This document shows positions 1 through 8,915 of a stretch of 42,725 nt of DNA, piece by piece. The DNA is from Myxococcaceae bacterium. Its GTDB lineage: Bacteria; Myxococcota; Myxococcia; Myxococcales; Myxococcaceae. The notes below the pieces were generated by a model. It was not told the origin of the DNA, made no database searches, and saw only the letters and a program-made list of their open reading frames with translations. Each line of letters begins with the position of its first letter. The first letter of the stretch is position 1. The DNA is taken from assembly GCA_020247085.1 (NCBI GenBank), contig JADCJJ010000038.1, forward strand, positions 1-42,725. The letters are read 5' to 3'. Position numbers and translations under genes: made by a program.

Positions 1-186
1 CGGGCTCGTCGGCCGCCGCGCCTCGAGCGGCACGGCGGTCTTCGCCGAGATCCCGGGGGCGTTCGCCTCGACGCGGCTCCCCGGCTCCCAGACGATGAAC
101 GGCTCCGGGTAGCGCGCGGCGAACCCGGAGCCCAGCACGAGCGCCTGCCTGGCCAGCGTCGACAGCGGCAGCCCCGAGATTCCCAC
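1..186 (-). CDS. Unknown protein, 5' part only (runs off the left edge)
   Basis: An open minus-strand frame runs from a GTG at 186 to the window edge and gives about 62 residues beginning VGISGLPLSTLARQ. An in-frame TAG lies just upstream, so translation cannot start much earlier. Nearly every codon ends in G or C, as in the real genes here, and the two plus-strand frames checked hit stops within about 120 bases. It follows the ABC ATPase on the same strand after 79 bases, so it could belong to that transcription unit. I see no signal peptide, membrane segment or family motif in the visible part, and no clear Shine-Dalgarno sequence before the GTG. The function is unknown and the start is tentative. 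Confidence 0.4.
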   Translation of the reverse strand, partial: MGISGLPLSTLARQALVLGSGFAARYPEPFIVWEPGSRVEANAPGISAKTAVPLEARRPTSP

Positions 187-265
187 GATGACGAAATGCT
201 AACCGGGTGGGTGCGACGGCACCACGACGCAAGCGGCCCCGACGCAAGACGTTGCCCAACGCGCG

Positions 266-1126
266 TCACGGGGGCGTCAGGCTGTCCGTGCGGGCGAAGG
301 CGAGGAACACCTCCTCGAGCGAGAGCGGCTCCACCGAGGTGCCCTCGGGCCAGCCGGCCGACGCCCACTCCTCGGGCGCCGCTCGCAACACCGCACCGCG
401 CACCCGCTCGAAGCCCGACGGCGGCTCGAGGACGGCGCCGTCGCGCGCGCGCACCCGGCGCACCGACTCGAGCAGCCGGGGCACCTCACCCTCGATGCGC
501 ATCTTCCCCGCCTGGATGATGCCGACCCGGTGGGCGACGAGCTGCACCTCGTCGACGAGGTGCGACGAGAGGAAGGCGGTGCAGCCCCGCTCGCGGACGA
601 TGGCCGACACCAGGTCGTTGAACTCGCGCCGCGCCACCGGGTCGAGGCCCGTCGTCGGCTCGTCGAGCAGCAGCAGGTCGGGCCGCGGCGCGAGGGCCAG
701 CGCGAGGCCCAGCTTGGTGCGCGTGCCCCCAGACAGCGCCATCGCCTTCAGCTCGAGCGGCACGTCGAGCAGCCGCGCCAGCCGCTCGAACTCGGCCTTG
801 TCCCACGTCGGGTAGAACCCCGACACGAAGCGGCCCAGCTCCCACCCCGTCATCCACGGGTAGAAGTGCTGCTCCTGCGACACCGAGCCGATGCGGCGCT
901 TGAGCGCCAGCGGCACCGCCCGCACCACCTGCCCCAGCAGCTCGACGGTGCCCCCGTCGGGCCGGAGCACCCCGGTGAGGATGCGCAGCGTCGTCGTCTT
1001 GCCCGCGCCGTTGCGGCCGAGGAAGCCGTACACCTCGCCCTGGCGCACCGACAACGTCAGCCCGTCGAGGGCGACGGCCCGGCCGAAGCGCCGCCGCACG
1101 TCGGTGAGGGCGAGGGCGTTCGTCAT
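266..1126 (-). CDS. ABC transporter ATP-binding protein
   Basis: A 286-residue nucleotide-binding subunit of an ABC transporter, expected to hydrolyse ATP at the inner face of the cytoplasmic membrane. Walker A is GRNGAGKT near residue 40. The signature is the slightly divergent LSGGTRTKLGLALAL, Walker B is LLLLDEPTTGLDP and the H-loop is FLSSH. This layout, with a C-terminal tail after the core, is typical of the CcmA/NatA-type export group. The ATG at 1126 was chosen over the longer track ORF because MTNALALTDVRRRFG is the normal family N-terminus, and because the ATG overlaps the TGA of the upstream cytochrome-like gene (ATGA), implying translational coupling. No permease is visible; it may lie past the left edge. 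The substrate cannot be told from sequence. Confidence 0.95.
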   Translation of the reverse strand: MTNALALTDVRRRFGRAVALDGLTLSVRQGEVYGFLGRNGAGKTTTLRILTGVLRPDGGTVELLGQVVRAVPLALKRRIGSVSQEQHFYPWMTGWELGRFVSGFYPTWDKAEFERLARLLDVPLELKAMALSGGTRTKLGLALALAPRPDLLLLDEPTTGLDPVARREFNDLVSAIVRERGCTAFLSSHLVDEVQLVAHRVGIIQAGKMRIEGEVPRLLESVRRVRARDGAVLEPPSGFERVRGAVLRAAPEEWASAGWPEGTSVEPLSLEEVFLAFARTDSLTPP

Positions 1127-1659
1127 CGCGGCGTGGGCGGCTCGAGCGCGAGCGCGTCGATGACGACGATGGGCCCCTCGCAGGTCTGCTCGTGACAGGC
1201 CCGGCAGGCAGCCACCACCCCGGCGTAGGCCTCGCGGCGCCCACCGGACGCGTCGAGCGCGCGTACCTTCTCGAGGTACGCCTGCGCCATGGCGTCGTAG
1301 GCCTCGTTCCGGTCTGGCGGCGACGTCGGCCACGAACAGCGGAGCTTGCGGTGCCGGGCCCACAGCGGCGGCGCCGCCCCGCCGTCGAGCAACGCCGCCC
1401 TCGCCGCGCCAAGGTCGTCGGCCATCAGCCGCATGTGCGCCGCCAGCTCGCTGACGCCGTTGGGGTTCCGCTCCGAGGGCAGCAGGTGCCCCGGGCTGCC
1501 GGGCACCCCCGGCACCAGCGGCGTCGCCAGCGTGCAGTCGTCGAGAGCCGCGACGGCGGCGGCCGCCACGGGGCGCCCCACGTCCTCCACCCCTCCGGTC
1601 GCCCCCTTTCGGGCGCAGGCGGACTGCAGCAGCAGCGACAGCGCGAGGCGGCGCACCAT
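1123..1659 (-). CDS. Exported cytochrome c-like protein with one CxxCH haem site
   Basis: A 178-residue protein whose N-terminus MVRRLALSLLLQSAC looks like a signal peptide with a weak lipobox, so it is probably exported and perhaps lipid-anchored. Near the C-terminus is CRACHEQTC, a CxxCH haem c attachment motif. The helical sequence before a C-terminal haem site resembles the class II (cytochrome c') layout, which suggests an electron-transfer or gas-binding role in the periplasm; this is inference. ATG 1659 was taken rather than the upstream track start because it opens directly into the hydrophobic segment. The stop overlaps the start of the ABC ATPase by four bases (ATGA), so the two are probably made together. 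It could instead be an unrelated helical lipoprotein with a chance CxxCH. Confidence 0.72.
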   Translation of the reverse strand: MVRRLALSLLLQSACARKGATGGVEDVGRPVAAAAVAALDDCTLATPLVPGVPGSPGHLLPSERNPNGVSELAAHMRLMADDLGAARAALLDGGAAPPLWARHRKLRCSWPTSPPDRNEAYDAMAQAYLEKVRALDASGGRREAYAGVVAACRACHEQTCEGPIVVIDALALEPPTPR

Positions 1660-1778
1660 GGGGCAGGTGTTACCGCGTCTCGCCGCGACCGTCCTCCCCG
1701 ACGTGGGCGGTCCGCGCCCGTGCGCCGCGCCCCGCCGATTCCCCCGTGCGCGCCGCCCCGCTCGCGGTACAGGGGGCC

Positions 1779-2837
1779 ATGTTCCTCGACCTCCACCGGC
1801 ACCTCGAGGGCTCGCACAGCCCCGCGGCTCTCGCCCGGGTGGCGCAGCGGTTTGACGTGCGCACGCCGCTCTTCTTCGACGCCGCGACCGGCGCCTTCCG
1901 CTCACCCGACGCGCTCGCCGCCGCCCTCACCCTCGAAGGCCCGTCGGACGACGCCTCACGCTTCTACCGCTGCATCACGCTGGCGCGGCAGGCCTACGTC
2001 AGCGTCGAGGCCATCGGCGCCCTCGCCGAGGCCGCCTTCGAAGAGGCCGCCGCCGAGACCGACGGCTTCGAGCTGCGCGTCAGCCTGTTCTCGATGACGC
2101 GCGCCCTGCTCGAGAACCAGGGGCGCGCGGTTCGCGACCTCGCGCCGGTGACCTTCGCCGAGGCCTTCGCCCGGCCCGTGCTGCTGGCGGTGCTGGCCGC
2201 CCGCGACGCGGTGGCCCGCGCCACCCGCAAGCCCATGGTGGTGCGCCTGGGGCTCTCCCGAACCTTCGAGAGCGAGCCGCACTACCGCGCGATGGCCGAC
2301 GTGGCGGTCGAGCACGCGGCGGACCTCGTCGGCCTCGACGTGCTCGGCATCGTCCCACCGCCCGACCCCGAGCCGCTGCCTAGGGGCCTCCTCGCCATCC
2401 TGGAGCGGCTGCGGCGGCACCTGCCGGACCTGACGATTCACGCCGGGGAGTTCGACGGGCACGCGTCGGTCGACCGCACCCTCGCGCTCTCGCCGCGGGG
2501 CATCGGCCACGGCGTGCACGCCCTCGAGTCGCCCGCCACCCTCGAGCGCCTCGCCGAGAGCGGCGTCACCCTCGAGGTGTGCCCGACGAGCAACCACCTG
2601 TTGATTCCCACCGCGCTCGCGCGGCTCCAGCGCCTCCACGGCGCCGAGCCGATGGTCGCCCTGCAGCGCGCCCACGTGCACTGCGTGCTTGGCAGCGACG
2701 ACCCGACGCCGATGGGCACCTCGTTCACGCAGGAGCTCGCCCGCGCCCGCGCCATCGGCGTCGACCTGCCTCGTCTCGAGGCAGACATGCTCCGGCGGTG
2801 GGAGCAGATGACCGGCGCCCGCCTCGGCCCCGCCTGA
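1779..2837 (+). CDS. add: Adenosine deaminase family protein
   Basis: A 352-residue metal-dependent hydrolase of the adenosine/adenine deaminase family, which converts adenosine (or adenine) to inosine (or hypoxanthine) in purine salvage. The expected active-site residues are all visible: the metal pair HRH in DLHRHLEGS (residues 6 and 8), TIHAGE (221-224) with the third metal histidine and the catalytic glutamate, GIGHG (242-245), the family block EVCPTSN, and SDDP (306-309) with the last metal aspartate. Length is normal for the family. ATG 1779 was preferred over 1746 because it begins directly with the conserved first strand and has a G-rich AGGGGG just upstream. The gene is divergent from the cytochrome-like gene. 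Motifs do not separate adenosine from adenine or other aminopurine substrates. Confidence 0.92.
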   Translation: MFLDLHRHLEGSHSPAALARVAQRFDVRTPLFFDAATGAFRSPDALAAALTLEGPSDDASRFYRCITLARQAYVSVEAIGALAEAAFEEAAAETDGFELRVSLFSMTRALLENQGRAVRDLAPVTFAEAFARPVLLAVLAARDAVARATRKPMVVRLGLSRTFESEPHYRAMADVAVEHAADLVGLDVLGIVPPPDPEPLPRGLLAILERLRRHLPDLTIHAGEFDGHASVDRTLALSPRGIGHGVHALESPATLERLAESGVTLEVCPTSNHLLIPTALARLQRLHGAEPMVALQRAHVHCVLGSDDPTPMGTSFTQELARARAIGVDLPRLEADMLRRWEQMTGARLGPA

Positions 2838-2956
2838 CGCGCGCGACCCCGGCCGGGTGACGCGCCACCAAAGCCCGCCCGCGCTCACCACGCGCGCGAG
2901 GCTGAACGGGCAGCGCGCCCGGGCCCTCCCATGGCCGGTCCTGCTGAGCCGCCGCT

Positions 2957-4705
2957 ATGCTACGCAAAGACGCGCCCGTGGCCCTCGAAGCTGGCACCAG
3001 AGTCGGTCGCTACACCATCAGCCGCCTGCTGGCGCAGGGCGGCATGGCCGAGGTGTACCGCGCCGAGCAGGAGCTCACGCAGGGCATCAGCCGGCCGGTC
3101 GCGGTCAAGGTGATTCGCCCCGAGTACTCGGAGTCGGCCGACTTCCGCGAGATGTTCCTCGACGAGGCGCGCACCGCCTGCACGCTGAGCCACCCGAACA
3201 TCGCGCAGATCTACGACGTCGGTGAGAGCGACGACGGGCTGCTCTACATGGCCATGGAGCTCGTCGCCGGCGAGACGCTCGCCACCATCAACCGCACCCT
3301 GCGCGACCAGCACGAGCGCTTCTCGAACGAGGCCCTGTTCGCCATCGGCATCTGGACGGCCAGCGCCCTCGAGCCGGTGCACGCGCTGAAGACCGAGGGC
3401 GGCGCGACGGGCCTGGTGCACCGCGACATCTCACCCCACAACCTGCTGCTGTCGGCGACGGGGAGCCTCAAGCTCATCGACTTCGGCATCGCCAAGGCCG
3501 CCACCAACCGCAACCTCACCATGCCCGGCGTCACGAAGGGCAAGGCCGGCTACTTCTCGCCGGAGCAGGCGATGGGGAAGCGGCTCGACGGGCGCAGCGA
3601 CCTCTTCTCGCTCGGCGTGACGCTCTACAAGCTGGCCTCGGGCAGCACGCCGTTCGACGACCACAAGGCGATTGGCGAGCGCCACGCCGCCCTGGTGCGC
3701 GGCCAGTGGAAGGACCTCGACGAGGTGTACCCGGGCATGCCCGGGCCCTTCTACGAGGTGGTGCGCCGCGCGCTCATGCTCAAGCCCGAGGAGCGCTACC
3801 AGACGGCGCGCGCGATGCGCGAGGCGCTCGAGGCGGCGGCCTTCGACTCGGGCCTGCGGGTCGGCCAGTCGAGCCTGCTGGGCTACGTCGACGACGACGG
3901 CGAGGTGACGGCCTCGGGCGGTACCCGCAGCTCGGCCTTCCCCGCCATCACCGCGCCGCCCACCGACACCGTGGCCAGGCCGCTCGTCACCCGGCCGCCC
4001 CCGGCGGCGCCGTCGGCGACGGCCCTCGAGCCGCTGGGGCCGGCGAAGGGCCCGCAGACCGAGCGCGTTCCGACGGCGAAGCCCGCCCCTTCCTCGCGCC
4101 GGGCGATGCTGGGGCTGGCCTTCGGCGCCGCCCTCGCCATCGGTGTCTTCGCGACGCTGCTCTTCGTCTCCGGGCCGACGCCGCCCGCGCCCCCGACGCC
4201 CGTCCCCGCGGGCCCCGCTCCAGAGGCGCCCGGCGCCGTGGCCCCGCCCGTGGTGTCACCGGCCCCGCCCCCACCCCACACGCTGGCCGATGTCCCCACG
4301 CCCACGCTGGCCGAGCCACCTGGCCTCGACCTGACGGCGCCACCCGTCCCCGGCGCGCCGGCCCGCCCGCCGTCGGTCCGCCCGAAGGCGCTGGCGGTGA
4401 AGTCACCTCCACCGGAGGTGAGAGCGCCGCCAGCGCCGCCCGCCGACGACGCCATCCCCGAGGGCATCGGCACCATTCGCATCTCGGTGCCAGGAGACTC
4501 GGGCGCAAAGGTCGTCGTGCGCAGCGCCGCGAAGAGCTACGTGCAGGACCAGCCCTTCAACGAGAAGGTGCCGTCGGGGCGCTACACGGTGACGGTGCGG
4601 CTCGCCAACGGCGACCAGTCGACCGTCTGGCGCGGCGTCGTGCGGCCAGACCAGCAGAAGAAGCTCAGCTACGACGTCGCGCAGGGCCGCTGGAACGAAC
4701 TGTGA
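2957..4705 (+). CDS. Membrane-anchored eukaryotic-like Ser/Thr protein kinase
   Basis: A 582-residue kinase. The catalytic domain covers roughly residues 15-295: glycine loop LLAQGGMAEVY, VAVK lysine (51), catalytic loop HRDISPHN (155-162), DFG (175-177) and SPEQ in place of APE. The HRD-I-S-P-H-N loop is the type seen in many myxobacterial kinases. A Pro/Ala-rich linker leads to one membrane span (about 384-405), a second Pro-rich stretch, then a C-terminal beta-rich domain resembling PEGA (from about residue 480), probably outside the membrane. This fits a transmembrane sensor kinase phosphorylating cytoplasmic targets. It ends 4 bases from the convergent TPR gene, leaving no room for a conventional terminator. 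Substrate and ligand are unknown. Confidence 0.93.
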   Translation: MLRKDAPVALEAGTRVGRYTISRLLAQGGMAEVYRAEQELTQGISRPVAVKVIRPEYSESADFREMFLDEARTACTLSHPNIAQIYDVGESDDGLLYMAMELVAGETLATINRTLRDQHERFSNEALFAIGIWTASALEPVHALKTEGGATGLVHRDISPHNLLLSATGSLKLIDFGIAKAATNRNLTMPGVTKGKAGYFSPEQAMGKRLDGRSDLFSLGVTLYKLASGSTPFDDHKAIGERHAALVRGQWKDLDEVYPGMPGPFYEVVRRALMLKPEERYQTARAMREALEAAAFDSGLRVGQSSLLGYVDDDGEVTASGGTRSSAFPAITAPPTDTVARPLVTRPPPAAPSATALEPLGPAKGPQTERVPTAKPAPSSRRAMLGLAFGAALAIGVFATLLFVSGPTPPAPPTPVPAGPAPEAPGAVAPPVVSPAPPPPHTLADVPTPTLAEPPGLDLTAPPVPGAPARPPSVRPKALAVKSPPPEVRAPPAPPADDAIPEGIGTIRISVPGDSGAKVVVRSAAKSYVQDQPFNEKVPSGRYTVTVRLANGDQSTVWRGVVRPDQQKKLSYDVAQGRWNEL

Positions 4706-4709
4706 GGCG

Positions 4710-5504
4710 TCACCGCGGCGCGGGTGTCAGCGCGTAGCCGACGGCGGCGCCTCCGACGACGACCACGCCGGCGATGGCCCACACCCACGGCGACTGGTAC
4801 CAGCGCCGCTCCTCGACCACCACCAACTGGAACGGCGAGTCGGGCCCGCCGGCCCGGGCGACGGTGGCCTGCGCAGCGTCGAGCGCCTCGACGAAGTAGT
4901 AGGCGGTGAAGCTGGGCTCTCCGGTGGGCGACGGCAGCGCCGCCCGGCACGCGCCGGCCTCGCAGACGGCCTCGGTCGAGGTGAAGGGCCCCGCCGAGCG
5001 CGCCGACGAGCGCACCAGCACGCGCGTGACGGCGCCCTCGGGGTCTGACACCGACACCCGCACCAGCGACGCGGCATCACCGGCCTCGCGGTCCTTCACC
5101 TCGAGCCGCGCGCGCGCGAGCCACGCCTTCTTCGACCGGGCGAGGAACTCGACCTGCTTCTGCGGCGTGCCCGGCGGGAGCGACAGCTTCGGGTCGAGCT
5201 CGAGCGCCTCGACGGCCCGCTGCTGGGCGGTGACCTCGTCGCCCAGCACCAGGTGAATGAAGCCGAGCTCGAAGAGCGCCGCCGAGCGCTCGGTGAAGGG
5301 CCGCTCCGGGGTGGACAGGTACCGCTGGTACTCGACGACGGCCTCTTCGTAGCGGAGCTGCTCGGCCAGCTTGCGCGCGTCGAGCAGGCTCTGCGGCGTC
5401 CCCGCGGCGGCGGCGCCCAGCACCGAGCCGCCGGGGTCTGGCAGGACGAACAGGCGCGGCGCGTCGGGAGAGCCGGCCAGCACGAGCGCGAGCAGGAGCG
5501 TCAC
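4710..5504 (-). CDS. Exported TPR protein with a C-terminal membrane anchor
   Basis: A 264-residue protein with a signal-like start (MTLLLALVLAGSPDA), a TPR-like helical region at about 40-110 (FELGFIHLVLGDEVTAQQRA), a beta-rich middle part, and one hydrophobic C-terminal helix (about 238-259). The start is a GTG. It lies 67 bases downstream of the large lipoprotein of the caspase cluster on the same strand, so it may be the last gene of that run, and it converges tail to tail on the kinase at 2957. Its architecture and several sequence blocks match the TPR protein at 22765-23658, which also lies next to a kinase. A scaffold or partner role in the envelope is plausible but unproven; the exact family is not recognised. 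Confidence 0.8.
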   Translation of the reverse strand: MTLLLALVLAGSPDAPRLFVLPDPGGSVLGAAAAGTPQSLLDARKLAEQLRYEEAVVEYQRYLSTPERPFTERSAALFELGFIHLVLGDEVTAQQRAVEALELDPKLSLPPGTPQKQVEFLARSKKAWLARARLEVKDREAGDAASLVRVSVSDPEGAVTRVLVRSSARSAGPFTSTEAVCEAGACRAALPSPTGEPSFTAYYFVEALDAAQATVARAGGPDSPFQLVVVEERRWYQSPWVWAIAGVVVVGGAAVGYALTPAPR

Positions 5505-5571
5505 GCCGCGCTTGTCCTACGGACGGCCGGCGTTGGAAAGGGGCGTCGCGCGGTGGCCTCGCGCCTCGCCC

Positions 5572-7371
5572 TCACCGCGTGAGCGTCACGTCGAAGGTCT
5601 GCTGCAGCAGGCTGGCGCGGTGGCGGCTGGCGCTCTGGCGGTTCGCGGCGACGGTGACGAACACCTCGCCCACCCCATCGAGCGGCGGCAGGGTGGCGCG
5701 CAGCCCGGCCGCGACGACGACGTGCAGCGTCCGGCCGCTCGGGTCGGTCACCCAGACGCGGTAGTCGGTGGCGCCGGCCGAGGCCGTCCACCCGAGCTCG
5801 AGCGGGGCCCGCGCCGGGTGCGTCGCCGGCGGCGCGGTGACTGAGAAGTCCCCCGGCAGCGGCACCTCGAAGGCCCGCGCCGGCCGGTCCGGCACCGCCA
5901 CCTCGACGCGCGCGACGCCCCCCGGCGCCAGCTCGAGGGCGCCCGAGTAGCGGCGCTCCCGGGCGTCGAAGGGCAGGGCCACGCCCTCGACGGTGACGAG
6001 GGCGCCGCCGACGGGGGCCACGCCGTCGAGCACCTCGAACCACGCCCCGCCGGCCGTCTGCCCCCGGTAGCGGCTCACCAGGGCCACTCCCTCGAGCCAC
6101 ACGCCGGCGTCGGCGGGCACCGCGTCGACGACGCCGGAGCGGCTCACGTAGGCGCTGACGAGCGAGCCGCCACGCCCGTACGCGAGCGAGTTGGGCGAGA
6201 ACGCGCTCACCGTCACCTCGTGCAGGTCGTCGGCGACCAGCCCCGCCAGGCGCGCCGAGAGCGCCGCCTCGCCCGAAGCAGGCACCGCGACCGGCGGGGG
6301 CCCACCGCGCGGCGGCGTCACCCGCTCGACAGCCACCTGGTACGTGGCCGCGCCCAACGCGCGACTCCACTGCGCCACCACCGCGCTCCCCGACGTCACC
6401 CGCGCGCCCTCGAGAGGCGCGAGCAGCGAGAAGTCGCCGGGCGCCTCGACGGTGAAGACGAGGGGCGCCTGGCCCTTCGGCGCCACGCGCACGACGTTCA
6501 CCCCCGGCGCCGCCACCTGCAGGTCCCCTCCCGCGGCCGCGTAGAAGCCGCTCGCCGCGTCGAAGGGCACGGCGACGCCGTTCACCTCGACGGCGAGGCC
6601 CGGCAGCGGTGCGCGCCCGTCGGTGATGCGCAGCGAGGCGGCGGGCTGGCCGTCGCTGCGCATCACGCTGCCGATGACGCGCACGCCGCCGGTGGGCTCG
6701 ACGTCGCAGGGCAGGTCGGCGCCGACGGCGCTCCCCGTGATGAACTCCTCGCAGACGAAGAAGGCGAGCTCGCTCGTGGCGTCGAGCCGAATGGGCACCG
6801 CGGTGTCCGGTGGGACGACGGCGTGCCGGGCGCCGTCCCAGAGGTTGTAGCCCGGCGCGAAGCCCGCCCAGCGGGGCCCCGGCGCGCCGTCGACGTACGC
6901 CACCCACAGCGGCGCCTCGGCCGGCGCGCCGTTGGAGGGGTCGCCGACGCTGGTGCCGAGCACCCGGTCGACGGGGCGCGCTCCCGCGGGGATGGCGCCG
7001 AGCTGCCCGTCGCCGTCGCCGTCGACGTAGGCCAGGAGCACCCCGAAGGCGGCGCGCGTGACGTCGTCGCCGTCGCGGTACTCGACGAGCACACCAGGCG
7101 GCGGCGCGGAGAAGAAGCCGAAGCCGTAATCGAGGGGGAAGCGACCCTCGTACGCCACCTCTTGCGCGACGATGGCCCGCGGCGCGCTGCGACCGGCCTC
7201 GTCGGGGTACCAGGCGACGGCGAGGCGAATCGGCGCCGTCGGCGGCGCCCCCGGCGTGACGAGCTGCCCCTTCACCGTGAAGAGTGCCTCACCGCGGTAG
7301 CCGGGCCCGACGGCGCCGCCGGGCGTGCAGGCCCAGCCCGCCGCGGCGACGAGGGCCACGACGCCCCTCAC
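5572..7371 (-). CDS. Large lipoprotein with repeated beta-sandwich-like domains
   Basis: A 599-residue protein with a lipoprotein-like N-terminus (MRGVVALVAAAGWAC), so probably anchored by a lipidated cysteine. The body is beta-rich. Residues about 325-410 and 510-580 look like fibronectin III-type modules, with the related phrases ALGAATYQVAVERV and TASAGATDYRVWVTD. Segments such as GLAVEVNGVAVPFDA and ALVTVEGVALPFDAR recur, indicating internal duplication. A short YVDGDGDGQLG stretch resembles a calcium-binding loop. The start is a GTG that overlaps the TGA of the caspase gene (GTGA), so the two are translationally coupled and probably act together outside the cytoplasm. The function is unknown; a binding or structural surface role is the simplest reading. 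Confidence 0.82.
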   Translation of the reverse strand: MRGVVALVAAAGWACTPGGAVGPGYRGEALFTVKGQLVTPGAPPTAPIRLAVAWYPDEAGRSAPRAIVAQEVAYEGRFPLDYGFGFFSAPPPGVLVEYRDGDDVTRAAFGVLLAYVDGDGDGQLGAIPAGARPVDRVLGTSVGDPSNGAPAEAPLWVAYVDGAPGPRWAGFAPGYNLWDGARHAVVPPDTAVPIRLDATSELAFFVCEEFITGSAVGADLPCDVEPTGGVRVIGSVMRSDGQPAASLRITDGRAPLPGLAVEVNGVAVPFDAASGFYAAAGGDLQVAAPGVNVVRVAPKGQAPLVFTVEAPGDFSLLAPLEGARVTSGSAVVAQWSRALGAATYQVAVERVTPPRGGPPPVAVPASGEAALSARLAGLVADDLHEVTVSAFSPNSLAYGRGGSLVSAYVSRSGVVDAVPADAGVWLEGVALVSRYRGQTAGGAWFEVLDGVAPVGGALVTVEGVALPFDARERRYSGALELAPGGVARVEVAVPDRPARAFEVPLPGDFSVTAPPATHPARAPLELGWTASAGATDYRVWVTDPSGRTLHVVVAAGLRATLPPLDGVGEVFVTVAANRQSASRHRASLLQQTFDVTLTR

Positions 7372-8915
7372 AGCCGAACCCCCAGGCCGAGCTCACCGTC
7401 GATGCCGGGCGTCCACAGCGGGCCATCGACGACGGGCAGCGCCCGCAGCACGCCAGCCACCGCCGCGACGGCGAAGAGGGGCCCGACCAACGGCAGCTCG
7501 ACCTGCAGCTGCGGCCCCAGCGCGACGCCGAGCGTCTGCCGCGGGGAGAGCGCGGGGTACGTGCGCCGCAGCTCGTCCTCGCGGTCGCGCACGAAGGCCT
7601 GGTGCAGCCACGACAGCTCGACGACGCCGCCCAGCATCAGCACCGCCGGCCCCAGCCACACCCGCCCGCCGCCCGAGGCCCGCCAGGCGAGCCTCTGCTC
7701 GAACACGCGCAGCCCGTCAGCGGCCAGCTGCGCCGGGCTCCACGCCGCGCCGAGGGCCGCCCACGCTCCACCCAGCGCCAGCCGCCAGGCGACCCCGACG
7801 CCCGCCCGGAGCGGCCCGCCCGCCACCACCGGCGTCGCGCCGACGCCCGAGAGGCGGAGCGCGTGGGGGTGGACCTCGAGCGCCCCGCCCTTGAGCGCCA
7901 CCTCGCCGAAGTCGCGCGTCACGAAGGCGCGGCCGTCGACGCGCGCCACGCCGCCGAAGGGCAGCTCGACCTCCTGCAGGGCCACCGAGAAGCCGCGGGC
8001 CTGCCGCACCAGGTACCGCCCGGGAGGCACCGCCAGCGCCAGCGCCTGCCCGGGCAGCTTGAAGACCTCGAGCACCACGTCGGTCCGGGGCTGGCTCACC
8101 ACCACGAAGCGCCCCTCGAGGGCCTCGGCGAGCACCACCCTGGCGCGGGCGCGCCCGGGCTCGGTCACCGTCACGTCGCGCGCGCCGGCGAGGCCGACGT
8201 CGAACTGCGGGTGCTGGCCCACGCCGAGGCCGTCGGCGACCGTGCGGCGCTCTGCGTACCCGTAGGCCTCCATCAACGTCACGCGGCCGTCGCGGTCGGC
8301 GTCGGCGTCTCCGCGCAGCGCCGCCAGCAGGTGGTGCGTGAAGAGCGAGCCGCCGAGGGCCTCCCACTCTTGCGCGGCCTCGCGCGCGCCGCTCGACGAG
8401 ATGAAGACATCGCCGCTCGGCTCGGCGCGGCCCACGTCGAGCCGGTAGGCCGGCCCCCGCGTCGCGCCCTTGAGGCGCACGCCGGCCTCGCAGGCGTCGA
8501 CGACGACGACGCGCAGGGTGGCCCCCGTCGCCCGGGCCAGCGCCCTGAGCTCGACGAGCGGCAGCACGCTGCCGGCCAGGCGCAGCGCGCCGTCGCGCCC
8601 GTGGGCCGAGGCGAAGACGAAGAGCTGCGCCTCGCGCCCCGCCCCCGCCAGCTCGGCGATGCGCCCCGTCACCTCGGCGAACGCCTCGCGCACGCGGGCG
8701 GCGGTGGGCCGCGTCAACACGAAGGCGCGCCCCGGCTCGACGCCGCCGAGCTCGACGAAGACGTCGCGCACCCGCGCCGCGTCCGCCTCGGCGTGCTGCA
8801 GTAACGCGTCGTCCGCCGCGCCGAAGTTACTGCCGAGGCTCACCACCACGCGCACCGGCGCCTCGGCCCGGGCGGCGGCGGCGGCGAGCAGCACGACGAG
8901 GCAGAGCGCGCGCAT
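7368..8915 (-). CDS. Exported caspase-like (C14) protease with EF-hand and putative C-terminal beta-barrel
   Basis: A 515-residue protein with a signal peptide (MRALCLVVLLAAAAARA, likely cut near residue 18). Residues about 20-225 form a caspase/metacaspase-type domain: the catalytic histidine is in FVFASAHGRDG (His105) and the cysteine in VVVDACEAG (Cys142), so the dyad looks intact. Then comes a perfect 12-residue EF-hand loop, DADRDGRVTLME (205-216), suggesting calcium control as in metacaspases. The C-terminal half has alternating hydrophobic and Gly-rich strands and ends in GELGLGVRL, which could be an outer-membrane barrel (inference). The ATG at 8915 shares a base with the anti-sigma stop (TGATG); the stop overlaps the lipoprotein start (GTGA). 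Targets are unknown; the co-encoded anti-sigma factor is one candidate. Confidence 0.87.
   Translation of the reverse strand: MRALCLVVLLAAAAARAEAPVRVVVSLGSNFGAADDALLQHAEADAARVRDVFVELGGVEPGRAFVLTRPTAARVREAFAEVTGRIAELAGAGREAQLFVFASAHGRDGALRLAGSVLPLVELRALARATGATLRVVVVDACEAGVRLKGATRGPAYRLDVGRAEPSGDVFISSSGAREAAQEWEALGGSLFTHHLLAALRGDADADRDGRVTLMEAYGYAERRTVADGLGVGQHPQFDVGLAGARDVTVTEPGRARARVVLAEALEGRFVVVSQPRTDVVLEVFKLPGQALALAVPPGRYLVRQARGFSVALQEVELPFGGVARVDGRAFVTRDFGEVALKGGALEVHPHALRLSGVGATPVVAGGPLRAGVGVAWRLALGGAWAALGAAWSPAQLAADGLRVFEQRLAWRASGGGRVWLGPAVLMLGGVVELSWLHQAFVRDREDELRRTYPALSPRQTLGVALGPQLQVELPLVGPLFAVAAVAGVLRALPVVDGPLWTPGIDGELGLGVRL

Noticed and set aside
6220-8265. 681-residue plus-strand ORF
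   Set aside because: Antisense shadow of the lipoprotein and caspase genes; composition is His/Arg/Gly-rich with no motif.
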